The notes below the pieces were generated by a model. That model searched no databases. It saw only the letters and a list, made by a program, of their open reading frames with translations, and was not told the DNA's origin. From Achromobacter insuavis (GTDB lineage: Bacteria > Pseudomonadota > Gammaproteobacteria > Burkholderiales > Burkholderiaceae_B): 59,164 nt of DNA. The stretch spans positions 1 through 59,164 of the forward strand of contig NZ_CADIJR010000041.1 of assembly GCF_902859645.1 (NCBI RefSeq). Direction: 5' to 3'. Position numbers and translations under genes: made by a program. Positions 50,444 to 58,485 of the stretch are shown in pieces (the first letter of the stretch is position 1; every line of letters begins with the position of its first letter).

Positions 50444-51544
50444 CTAGCTGTTCTTGGGCGCCTTGACGCGCAAGCGGCGCATCAACAGGAAGGCCGTGAA
50501 GGCGGCCACCACGAGGTGGATCGCCACGGTGCCCACGCCGAAACTGAGCTTGCCGTTGGAAATCCAGGCGCGCGACAGGTTGATCAGGTTCATGTACAGC
50601 AGGCCCACCAGGCCGGCGATCAGCAGGTCGCCGGAACGGCCCAGGCGCGGGTTCACGGCGCCCAGCGGGATCGCCAGCAACGCCAGGTTCAGCGCGGCCA
50701 GCGGCAGCGAAATGCGCCACATCACCTGCGACCAGCTGCTGGTGGTGTTGTCGGCCATCAGCTGCGGCGTGGTGCGCGCCTTGGCCGAGCGTTCGGCGGC
50801 GGCGCGCGCGGAGGCGACCGGGTCGTCGCCGCCCTTGCTTTCCAGGCGCAGGCCGTATTTCTCGAAGTGCACCAGGCGGATCTCGGGCGTGCCCGGCTTC
50901 AGGTCGTAGCGATGGCCCTCGCCCAGCACCAGGAAGCGGTCGCCGTTGGGCAGGGTTTCGCTGTGGGCGCTGCTGGCGGTCAGGACGCTGAGCCATTCCG
51001 GGCCGGTTTCGCGCGCGAACACGTTGCCCAGTTCATCGGTCGGCTTGGCCGGATCCTCGGCGAAGAACACGCGGTTGCCGCCCGCCGATTCCGCGAACTG
51101 GCCCGCCGTGACCTTGGACAGGTCCGAGCGCTGCTCGAAGCGTTCGTGGTATTCGCCGATCTGGCGATAGGCCCAGGGCGCGGCCACCAGCGTCAGGCCG
51201 GCCACCGCGATGGCCACCGGAATGGCGACGCGCAGCACCGGCTTGAGCCAGTCCGCCAGCGACAGGCCGCTGGCGAACCAGACCACCATCTCGGATTCCC
51301 GGTAGTTGCGCGTGACCGTGGTGAGCACCGCGATGAAGACCGAGACGGCCAGGATGGTCGGCAGCGCCGTGATGGTGGACAGCGCGGCCAGCACGAGCAC
51401 GACGTCCGCCCCGATGTTGCCGCCCGCCGCCTCACCGAGCAGGCGCACCAGCAGCACGCTGAGCCATACGATGAGCAACGTGGAAAAGACAACGCCAGCG
51501 TGACTGGTGATCTCGCTGACGACAGAGCGTTTGAATAGAGACAT
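50444..51544 (-). CDS. lptF: LPS export ABC permease LptF
   Basis: A 366-aa YjgP/YjgQ-family permease from the ATG at 51544 (the frame runs on through pepA). It has the N-terminal LFKRSVVSEITSHAGVVFSTL, helices near residues 15-35, 55-80 and 95-120, a periplasmic beta-jellyroll domain (about 125-270) and three C-terminal helices (MWRISLPLAALNLALLAIPL). LptF and LptG form the permease that pulls LPS from the inner membrane. Usually lptG follows, but here a LysR gene on the opposite strand follows. lptF is divergent from pepA with 55 bp between. Confidence 0.92.
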   Translation of the reverse strand: MSLFKRSVVSEITSHAGVVFSTLLIVWLSVLLVRLLGEAAGGNIGADVVLVLAALSTITALPTILAVSVFIAVLTTVTRNYRESEMVVWFASGLSLADWLKPVLRVAIPVAIAVAGLTLVAAPWAYRQIGEYHERFEQRSDLSKVTAGQFAESAGGNRVFFAEDPAKPTDELGNVFARETGPEWLSVLTASSAHSETLPNGDRFLVLGEGHRYDLKPGTPEIRLVHFEKYGLRLESKGGDDPVASARAAAERSAKARTTPQLMADNTTSSWSQVMWRISLPLAALNLALLAIPLGAVNPRLGRSGDLLIAGLVGLLYMNLINLSRAWISNGKLSFGVGTVAIHLVVAAFTAFLLMRRLRVKAPKNS

Positions 51545-51599
51545 GGGAGAATATGCGGGATAATCGACCGCATCATACAGACGCACACGGGAAACCCTC

Positions 51600-53105
51600 A
51601 TGGAATTTAGCACACAGACCACTGCTTCCCTGCACCAGATCAAGACCGCCGCCCTGGCGGTCGGGGTCTTCGCCGACGGCGTGTTGAGCCCCGCCGCCGA
51701 CCTGATCGACCGCGCCGCCAACGGCGCCGTGCGCGCCGTCACCAAAACCGAATTCCGCGGCCGCGCCGGCAGCACCCTGGTGCTGCGCTCGCTGCCGGGC
51801 GTGTCGGCCCAGCGCGTGGTCCTGGTGGGCCTGGGCAAGCAGGACGAATACTCGGCCCGCGCCCACGCCTCGGCCGAACAGGCCTTCGCCGCCGCCTGCG
51901 TCTCGGCCCAGCTGACAGAAGGGGTCTCGACCCTGGCCGCCAACCCGATCGCCGACGTGGCCCTGATCGCCCGCGCCCGCAGCGCCGCCATCGCGGCCGG
52001 CAGCGCCACCTATCACTACGACGCCAGCTTCGGCAAACCCGACCGCGACGCCCGCCCCAAGCTCAAGAAGATCGTCCAGATCGTCGAGCGCGCCGACGCC
52101 GCCCAGGCCCAGAAAGGCCTGCGCGAAGGCGCCGCCATCGCCAACGGCATGGAACTGACCCGCACCCTGGGCAACCTGCCGGGCAACATCTGCACCCCGA
52201 CCTACCTGGGCGACACCGCCAAGCGCCTGGCGCGCGAATATAAGTCGCTCAAGGTCGAAGTCATGGACCGCAAGCAGGTCGAGGCCCTCGGCATGGGCTC
52301 GTTCCTGTCGGTGGCGCGCGGCTCCGAGGAAGCGCTGCGCTTCATCGTCCTGCGCCATGCCGGCAAGCCCGCCAAGAAGGGCGCCAAGGCGTCCGACGGC
52401 CCCATCGTGCTGGTCGGCAAGGGCATCACCTTCGACGCCGGCGGCATCTCGCTCAAGCCCGCCGCCACCATGGACGAAATGAAGTACGACATGTGCGGCG
52501 CCGCCAGCGTGCTCGGTTCGTTCCGCGCCCTGGCCGAACTGGAACTGCCGCTGGACGTGATCGGCCTGATCCCGGCCTGCGAAAACCTGCCGAGCGGCAA
52601 GGCCAACAAGCCGGGCGACGTGGTCACCAGCATGGCCGGCCTGACCATCGAGATCCTCAACACCGACGCCGAAGGCCGCCTGGTGCTGTGCGACGCGCTG
52701 ACCTACGCCGAACGCTTCAAGCCCTCCGCCGTCATCGACATCGCCACCCTGACCGGCGCCTGCGTGGTGGCCCTGGGCCACGTCAACACCGGCCTGTTCA
52801 GCAAGGACGACGCGCTCGCCGAGGCCCTGTCGGCCGCCGGCCGCCAGGCCCTGGACACCGCCTGGCGCATGCCGATGGACGACGCCTACCAGGACCAGCT
52901 CAAGTCCAACTTCGCCGACCTGGCCAACATCGGCGGCCCCCCGGCCGGCGCCGTCACGGCCGCCTGCTTCCTGTCGCGTTTCACCAAGTCGTACCGCTGG
53001 GCCCACCTGGACATCGCCGGCACCGCCTGGAAGAGCGGCAAGGACAAGGGCGCCACCGGCCGTCCCGTGCCGCTGCTGATGCAGTTCCTGCTGGACCAGG
53101 CTTGA
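51600..53105 (+). CDS. pepA: Leucyl aminopeptidase
   Basis: A 501-aa M17 peptidase. The metal and catalytic blocks are GKGITFDAGGISLKPAATM, KYDMCGAASVLG and the signature NTDAEGRLVLCDALTYAE. The N-terminal domain (1-170) is typical. It makes hexamers with two metal ions per monomer and releases N-terminal residues from peptides in the cytosol. The pepA-holC order is common in proteobacteria. Confidence 0.97.
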   Translation: MEFSTQTTASLHQIKTAALAVGVFADGVLSPAADLIDRAANGAVRAVTKTEFRGRAGSTLVLRSLPGVSAQRVVLVGLGKQDEYSARAHASAEQAFAAACVSAQLTEGVSTLAANPIADVALIARARSAAIAAGSATYHYDASFGKPDRDARPKLKKIVQIVERADAAQAQKGLREGAAIANGMELTRTLGNLPGNICTPTYLGDTAKRLAREYKSLKVEVMDRKQVEALGMGSFLSVARGSEEALRFIVLRHAGKPAKKGAKASDGPIVLVGKGITFDAGGISLKPAATMDEMKYDMCGAASVLGSFRALAELELPLDVIGLIPACENLPSGKANKPGDVVTSMAGLTIEILNTDAEGRLVLCDALTYAERFKPSAVIDIATLTGACVVALGHVNTGLFSKDDALAEALSAAGRQALDTAWRMPMDDAYQDQLKSNFADLANIGGPPAGAVTAACFLSRFTKSYRWAHLDIAGTAWKSGKDKGATGRPVPLLMQFLLDQA

Positions 53106-53127
53106 GCGGCCGTCCACGGATCCCGGC

Positions 53128-53583
53128 ATGACCCGCATCGACTTCGCCTTTGGCGCGCCCGACCGCTTGCGCATGGCCTGCCAGGTCGTGCGCAAGCGCT
53201 ATCTGGCGGGCCAGCGGCTGGTGGTGTATTGCCGCGAGGGCTCGCGCCTGGCGCAGTTCGACCGCATGCTGTGGGCCTTCGACGACACCTCGTTCGTGCC
53301 GCATGTGCTGGCCAATGATCCGCTGGCGGCCGAGACGCCCGTCGTCCTGACCGCCGGCGATCCGCAGCAGGCGGCGCAAGCCGCCGGCGACGGCCCTTCG
53401 CCCTGGCTGCTCAATCTCGACGACGACTGCCCGCCGGGCTTCGAGGCCTTCGAGCGGCTGCTCGAGATCGTCTCGGACGATCCCGACGACAAGCAGGCCG
53501 CGCGCCAGCGCTGGCGCGTCTATCAGGGCGCCGGCCACACGCCGCAAAGCCACGACCTGAGCCAACGGCAGCCGGGCGCCTGA
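53128..53583 (+). CDS. holC: DNA polymerase III chi subunit
   Basis: A 151-aa protein starting 22 nt after pepA. It begins TRIDFAFGAPDRLRMACQVV, and has the RLVVYCREGSRLAQFDRMLW block and the CPPGFEAFERLLEIVSDD helix, all HolC features. It links the clamp loader to SSB during replication. Confidence 0.92.
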   Translation: MTRIDFAFGAPDRLRMACQVVRKRYLAGQRLVVYCREGSRLAQFDRMLWAFDDTSFVPHVLANDPLAAETPVVLTAGDPQQAAQAAGDGPSPWLLNLDDDCPPGFEAFERLLEIVSDDPDDKQAARQRWRVYQGAGHTPQSHDLSQRQPGA

Positions 53584-53643
53584 CCGCCCTCCCCGCCTCC
53601 CGCGCCGCCCCAGGCGGCGCCATCTCGACCCTCGGGAGCCCCC

Positions 53644-54264
53644 ATGCCCCACCGCCCCTCCGACCCCGGCATCCCCACCCTGACCCAGCGGGCCGAACCC
53701 ACCCTGTCGCCGTCCACGCCGCCGCCGGACGCCCCGCTGCTGACCGAGGTGGCGCCCGAGCGCGCATCCGCCCATGACGGCGACGCCTTCCCGCTGCTGA
53801 CCGACGTGGCCCGGCATGACGACGCCTTTCCGTTGCTGACGGATGTCGCCCGGGATGACGACGCCTTCCCGTTACTGACCGACGTCGCCCGGGATGACGA
53901 TGCCCTCCCGCTGCTGACCGACGTCGCCCGGGATGACGATGCCCTCCCGCTGCTGACCGACGTCGCCCGGGATGACGATGCCTTCCCGTTGCTGACGGAT
54001 GTCGCCCAGGACGGCGCCGACGCGTCGCGTTCGGCTGAAGCGGCCGATACGCCCGCCCTGCCGCCCCCCGCCGCGGTGGTCGCGCCCGCCGCCCCGGCCA
54101 CGGCATCGCCAGAGGCCTCGGTGCTGGCCGCCCGCCTGCAGGCGGAAGTCGAACAGGTCATGCGCCAGGCCCTGGCCGACGCCATCGAACAGATCCAGGC
54201 CCGCATGGACGAGGAACTGCCGCGTATCGTGGCGCGGGTGATGCAGGACGTCAGGCCCGGTTGA
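53644..54264 (+). CDS. Acidic protein with six 13-residue repeats (DUF2486-like)
   Basis: A 206-aa protein. Residues 47-124 are six tandem copies of D-A-F/L-P-L-L-T-D-V-A-R-D-D, with looser copies before (IPTLTQ, APLLTEVA). A Pro/Ala-rich linker (128-155) leads to a predicted amphipathic helix (EASVLAARLQAEVEQVMRQA onward). No signal or membrane helix is seen. Proteins downstream of holC in Burkholderiales with an LPVLTEVV-type motif are called DUF2486; the match is by context and motif from memory. Function is unknown. The repeat unit is very uniform at DNA level. Confidence 0.75.
   Translation: MPHRPSDPGIPTLTQRAEPTLSPSTPPPDAPLLTEVAPERASAHDGDAFPLLTDVARHDDAFPLLTDVARDDDAFPLLTDVARDDDALPLLTDVARDDDALPLLTDVARDDDAFPLLTDVAQDGADASRSAEAADTPALPPPAAVVAPAAPATASPEASVLAARLQAEVEQVMRQALADAIEQIQARMDEELPRIVARVMQDVRPG
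53782..54015 (+). repeat. Six tandem 39-bp coding repeats
   Basis: Units start at 53782, 53821, 53860, 53899, 53938 and 53977. Each is exactly 39 bp, so gain or loss of a unit keeps the frame. Units 4 and 5 are almost identical, which suggests recent duplication. Confidence 0.95.
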
Positions 54265-54268
54265 AATC

Positions 54269-54299
54269 GGCATGACCATCCCCATAATGGGGTCATGCC
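54269..54299 (+). terminator. Hairpin after the repeat-protein gene
   Basis: GGCATGACC and GGTCATGCC with an inner CCCCAT/ATGGGG element: a compound hairpin 5 nt after the stop codon. It lacks a T run, so it may be a processing or rho-linked end. Confidence 0.4.
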
Positions 54300-54414
54300 T
54301 GCCCACCCTGCGCGCTAATTCTTCCGAAAACTGGATTCTTCAGGGAACTGTAAGGTATCCTTGGCATCTAAGCCTTCTAGGCAAATCAATTTCTGCCGTA
54401 CACAGGAGTCCTCC

Positions 54415-55125
54415 ATGAACGAATATCGTCCGTCCCCCTTTAACCGTTCCGGCACCCTCGCCGGCGCGCCGGGCGAGGTCGTGCGCAACAAAGTCCTGCG
54501 CAACACCTATTGGCTCCTGGCCCTCTCGCTGATCCCGACCGTGCTGGGCGCGGCCGTCGGCCTGTACACCGGCATCAACCGCGTCATGGGCGCCAGCCCG
54601 GGCCTGTCCGCCATCGTGTTCCTGGTGGGCGCCTTCGGCATGATGTTCGCCATCGAGAAGAACAAGAACAACTCGCTGGGCGTGGTCCTGCTGCTCGCCT
54701 TCACGTTCTTCATGGGCGTGATGCTGTCGCGCCTGCTCGGCTTCGTGATGGGCTTCAGCAACGGCTCGCAACTGGTCATGACGGCCTTCGGCGGCACGGC
54801 GATCGTGTTCGGCACCATGGCCACGCTGGCCACCACCATCAAGCGCGACCTGTCCGGCCTGCAGAAATTCCTGTTCATCGGCGCGGTCGTGATCCTGGTG
54901 GCGGCCCTGGCCAACATCTTCCTGCAGCTGCCCGCGCTGATGCTCACCATCTCGGTGCTGGCCATCGTGATCTTCTCGGCGTTCATGCTGGTCGACCTGC
55001 AGCGCGTCGTGAACGGCGGCGAGACCAACTACGTGTCCGCCACGCTGGCCATCTACCTGGACGTCTACAACGTCTTCTCGAACCTGCTGATGCTGCTGGG
55101 CATCTTCGGCGGCAACCGCGAGTAA
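54415..55125 (+). CDS. Bax inhibitor-1/YccA family membrane protein
   Basis: A 236-aa protein from the ATG at 54415, with AGGAG 6 nt upstream. Seven membrane helices begin near LRNTYWLLALSLIPTVLGAA. The C-terminal helix ends YVSATLAIYLDVYNVFSNLL, the typical BI-1 pattern with an Asp in the pore region. Bacterial members (YccA, YetJ) act as pH-sensitive calcium leaks or FtsH modulators; which applies here is unknown. It ends at a strong terminator. Confidence 0.93.
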   Translation: MNEYRPSPFNRSGTLAGAPGEVVRNKVLRNTYWLLALSLIPTVLGAAVGLYTGINRVMGASPGLSAIVFLVGAFGMMFAIEKNKNNSLGVVLLLAFTFFMGVMLSRLLGFVMGFSNGSQLVMTAFGGTAIVFGTMATLATTIKRDLSGLQKFLFIGAVVILVAALANIFLQLPALMLTISVLAIVIFSAFMLVDLQRVVNGGETNYVSATLAIYLDVYNVFSNLLMLLGIFGGNRE

Positions 55126-55147
55126 ACGCGCTGCCGTGACAGTCGCA

Positions 55148-55178
55148 AGGGCCTGCATGAACAATGCAGGCCCTTTTT
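55148..55178 (+). terminator. Terminator of the BI-1 gene
   Basis: AGGGCCTGCAT, a 5-nt loop and ATGCAGGCCCT with five Ts. Confidence 0.88.
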
Positions 55179-55192
55179 CATTGGAGCGAGCC

Positions 55193-56110
55193 ATGCCTGA
55201 TCGCCGTCGATTCCTGCAGGCCGCCGCCTGCGCGCCGCTGCTGGCCCAGTCGTGGACGGCAAGCGCCCTGAGCCCCCGGCAGCCGATGCTGGCCCGCCCG
55301 ATCGGGTCCACCGGCGACATGCTGCCGGTGATCGGCCTGGGCACCGCCGACACCTTCAATGTGTCGCCCTCGGACGCGGCCGCCATGGCACCGCTGGCGC
55401 AGGTCGTGGACGCCCTGCTGGAGGCGCGCGGCTCGCTCATCGACACCGCCCCCAGCTACGGACAGGCCGAGGCCGTCACCGGCGCGCTGCTGGCGCGCGA
55501 GCCGGACCGGCGTCCGCTGGTGTTCCTGGCCACCAAGATCAACACCCAGGGCCACGACGCGGCCCGGCGCCAGATCGAGAACTCGCTGCGCGCGCTGCGC
55601 ACGCAGAAGCTCGATCTGATCCAGGTCCACAACCTGATCGACACCCGCAACCAGCTGGCGCTGCTGCGCGAACTCAAGCAGCAGGGCGTGACGCGCTACC
55701 TCGGCATCACGCACTACACCGACGCCGCCCATGACGAACTGACCGAGCTGGTCGAAAAGGAAAAGCCCGACTTCCTGCAGATCAATCTGTCGGTAGGCGC
55801 GCGCAATGCCGAAAAGCGCCTGCTGCCGGCCTGCCAGGCCAATGGCGTCGCGGTGCTGATCAACCGCCCGTTCCAGGACGGCGCGCTGTTCCGCCAGGTC
55901 CGGGACCGGCCGCTGCCGGACCTGGCCGGTGAAATCGGCTGCACCTCGTGGGCACAGTTGTTCCTGAAATTCATCATCGGCCATCCGGCCGTGACCGCCG
56001 TCATCCCCGCCACCTCCAAGCCGGCCAACATGGCGGACAACGCGCGGGCCGGCTTCGGGCCGCAACCGGACGCGGCGCTGCGCGAACGCATCGCGGCCCT
56101 GCTGGGCTGA
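55193..56110 (+). CDS. Tat-exported aldo/keto reductase
   Basis: A 305-aa protein from the ATG at 55193 (GGAG upstream); the earlier start at 55136 falls inside the terminator hairpin. The N-terminus DRRRFLQAAACAPLLAQSWTA is a twin-arginine signal. The AKR tetrad is visible: Asp in IDTAPSYGQAE, Tyr in the same block, Lys in FLATKIN and His in DLIQVHNLID. The C-terminal block (PAVTAVIPATSKPANMADN) is usual for cofactor binding. NADPH-dependent AKRs are normally cytosolic, so export is unusual; the Tat system could carry a folded, cofactor-loaded enzyme. Confidence 0.85.
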   Translation: MPDRRRFLQAAACAPLLAQSWTASALSPRQPMLARPIGSTGDMLPVIGLGTADTFNVSPSDAAAMAPLAQVVDALLEARGSLIDTAPSYGQAEAVTGALLAREPDRRPLVFLATKINTQGHDAARRQIENSLRALRTQKLDLIQVHNLIDTRNQLALLRELKQQGVTRYLGITHYTDAAHDELTELVEKEKPDFLQINLSVGARNAEKRLLPACQANGVAVLINRPFQDGALFRQVRDRPLPDLAGEIGCTSWAQLFLKFIIGHPAVTAVIPATSKPANMADNARAGFGPQPDAALRERIAALLG

Positions 56111-56114
56111 CGCC

Positions 56115-57401
56115 ATGCGCGCCGCCGGCTCCTGGCGCCAGCGGGCGGCGCAAGCGCTGGGGATCCAGCCCGGCGAGGTGGCGGCGGGCGCCTGCGGCTT
56201 CGCCTTCTTCTTTTTCCTGTTCTGCGGCTATTTCATGCTGCGGCCGATCCGTGAGACCCTGGGCATCCAGGCCGGCGTCGACCAGCTGCAATGGCTGTTC
56301 ACGGCCACCTTCCTGGCCATGCTGGCGGTGGTGCCGCTGTTCGGCTGGCTGTCGGCCCGGGTGCCGCGCGCCACGCTGGTGACCTGGGCCTACGCGGTGT
56401 TCGCCATCACCATGGCCGGCTACGCGGCGCTGTTCCACTGGCAACCCGATGGCGTCTGGGCCGCGCGCAGCTTCTACGTGTGGCTGTCGGTCTTCAACCT
56501 GTTCGTGGTCTCGCTCGGCTGGAGCCTGATGGCCGACGTCTTCCGCATGGAGTCGGCCAAGCGCCTGTTCGCCTTCATCGCCGCCGGCGCCAGCGCCGGG
56601 GGACTGTGCGGTCCCCTGCTGGGCGGCCTGCTGGCGGGCACGCTCGGCGCGGCGGGCCTGCTGCTGTTGTCGGCGCTGCTGCTGACGGCGACGCTGCCGC
56701 TCAAGCGCTGGCTGCTGCGCTGGCGCGCCGCGACCCGCCCCGAGGCCGAGACCGCCGAACTGGCGCGCCCGATCCCGGGCGCCATGCTGGCGGGACTGTC
56801 ACGGGTGTTCCAGTCGCCCTACCTGCTGGGCATCGCCGTGCTGGTGCTGCTGCTGGCCACGCTCAGCACCTTCCTGTACATGGAGCAGGCGCGGCTGGTG
56901 GCCGAGACCTTCCCGGACAGGGCGCAGCGCATCCGCGTCTTCGCCACGCTGGACTTCATCGTGCAGGCCCTGGCGTTGCTGTCGCAGCTGTTCCTCACCG
57001 GCCGCGTCGCCGCCTGGCTGGGCGTGCGCTTCCTGATGGCGGCGGTGCCGCTGGCGATGGCGCTGGCGTTCCTGGCGCTGGCGGCCTACCCGGTGTTCGC
57101 GGTGCTGGCCGTGGCCATGATCCTGCGGCGCGCCGGCGAGTACGCCCTGGTCAAGCCGGGACGCGAGATGCTGTTCACCGCGGTCCCGGCCGAAGACAAG
57201 TACAAGACCAAGAACGTCATCGACACGGTGGTCTATCGCGCCGGCGACGCGGCCAGCGGCTGGGTCAAGGCCGGGGTCGATGCGCTGGGCCACGGCGTGG
57301 CGCTGATCGCCCTGCTGGGCGCGCTGTGCGCGCTGGCCGCAGCGGCGCTCGGCTACGGCCTGGGACGCAAGGCCGACCGGCAGCCGCCGTCCCAACCTTA
57401 G
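56115..57401 (+). CDS. NTP/NDP exchange transporter-like MFS protein
   Basis: A 428-aa protein with about twelve membrane helices, starting 4 nt after the aldo/keto reductase stop. FLFCGYFMLRPIRETLGIQ and AEDKYKTKNVIDTVVYRAGD are the family signature blocks shared with the ATP:ADP antiporter group. True nucleotide exchangers belong to obligate intracellular bacteria and plastids; free-living relatives have unknown substrates. The near-contact with the reductase suggests an operon. Confidence 0.82.
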   Translation: MRAAGSWRQRAAQALGIQPGEVAAGACGFAFFFFLFCGYFMLRPIRETLGIQAGVDQLQWLFTATFLAMLAVVPLFGWLSARVPRATLVTWAYAVFAITMAGYAALFHWQPDGVWAARSFYVWLSVFNLFVVSLGWSLMADVFRMESAKRLFAFIAAGASAGGLCGPLLGGLLAGTLGAAGLLLLSALLLTATLPLKRWLLRWRAATRPEAETAELARPIPGAMLAGLSRVFQSPYLLGIAVLVLLLATLSTFLYMEQARLVAETFPDRAQRIRVFATLDFIVQALALLSQLFLTGRVAAWLGVRFLMAAVPLAMALAFLALAAYPVFAVLAVAMILRRAGEYALVKPGREMLFTAVPAEDKYKTKNVIDTVVYRAGDAASGWVKAGVDALGHGVALIALLGALCALAAAALGYGLGRKADRQPPSQP

Positions 57402-57491
57402 ATTTCACCGAACAACCATCTTAGAAAGCCAAACGGATTCCCGGCGCGGCCGCCGCACAATAGCGCAGCCCTCAACGTTCCGGGAACCGTC

Positions 57492-58454
57492 ATGAAACGC
57501 GCCGCCAGCCTTGCCGCCCTGTTGCTTTGCCTGACCGCGCAGCCCGCGCTGGCCGAATACCCGGAACGGCCGATCACGATGATCGTGCCGGCCGCCGCCG
57601 GCGGCAACGCCGACATCACCGCCCGTCTCGTCGGCCAGGAAATGAGCCGCGTGCTGGGCCAGCCGGTGGTGATCGAAAACCGCGTCGGCGCCGGCGGCCG
57701 CATCGGCACCCAGGCGCTGGTGCGCGCCGCGGCCGACGGCTACACCATCGGCTATGCCCACGTCGGCACGCTGGTGCTGCATCGCTACCTCTTCAAGCAG
57801 CAGCTCTATGACCTGGACCGCGACATCACGCCGATCGGGCTGGTGGCCGAAACGCCCAACGTCATCGTCGTCAACGCCGCCTCGCCGTATCGCGATCTCA
57901 AGAGCTTCATCGACGCCAGCCGCGCCCAGCCCGACCGCCTGACCATGACGTCGGCCGATCCCGGCACCACCAGCGAAGTCGGCGTCAAGCTGTTCATCGC
58001 CCAGACCGGCGCGGCGGTGCGGCAGATTCCCTACAAAGCCACGGCCGCGCAACTGGCCGACCTGCTGGGCGGCCACGTCGATTCGATGATGGAGAACCTG
58101 CCGCCCCTGATCGGCAACCTGAAGGATGGCCGCCTGCGTGCGCTGGCGGTCACCACCAAGGCCCGCGCGGCCTCCAACCCCGACGTGCCGACGGTGGCCG
58201 AGCAAGGCTACCCCGACTACGAACAATCGGCCTGGAGCGCATTGGTGGCGCCGGCCGGCACGCCGCCCGCCGTCATCGCGCGACTGAACGCGGCGATGAA
58301 TGCCGCGCTGCGCGCGGAGCCCGTCGCCCGCGAACTGCGCAGCCGCTCCCAGGAGCCGCTCGGCGGCACGCCCGCCGACGTCAAGACCCAGATTCAGAAG
58401 GAACTGCCCAAATGGGAACACCTCATCAAGGCCGCCGGCACCACGCTGGATTGA
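57492..58454 (+). CDS. Bug-type tripartite tricarboxylate transporter binding protein
   Basis: A 320-aa periplasmic protein: signal peptide (AASLAALLLCLTAQPALA), YPERPITMIVPAAAGGNADI, and GYTIGYAHVGTLVLH. These mark the Bug/TctC family. Bordetella-group genomes hold very many orphan copies. Ligands are carboxylates or amides. No tctAB is adjacent, but a zinc amidohydrolase-like gene follows, 31 nt downstream, which could act on the ligand. Confidence 0.93.
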   Translation: MKRAASLAALLLCLTAQPALAEYPERPITMIVPAAAGGNADITARLVGQEMSRVLGQPVVIENRVGAGGRIGTQALVRAAADGYTIGYAHVGTLVLHRYLFKQQLYDLDRDITPIGLVAETPNVIVVNAASPYRDLKSFIDASRAQPDRLTMTSADPGTTSEVGVKLFIAQTGAAVRQIPYKATAAQLADLLGGHVDSMMENLPPLIGNLKDGRLRALAVTTKARAASNPDVPTVAEQGYPDYEQSAWSALVAPAGTPPAVIARLNAAMNAALRAEPVARELRSRSQEPLGGTPADVKTQIQKELPKWEHLIKAAGTTLD

Positions 58455-58485
58455 CGCCCCATCGCCCGCAACCGGAAGGCACGCC

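Noticed and set aside
53782-54015. Regular 39-bp repeats as a CRISPR array
   Set aside because: The units are contiguous with no spacers and encode a 13-residue protein repeat in one frame.
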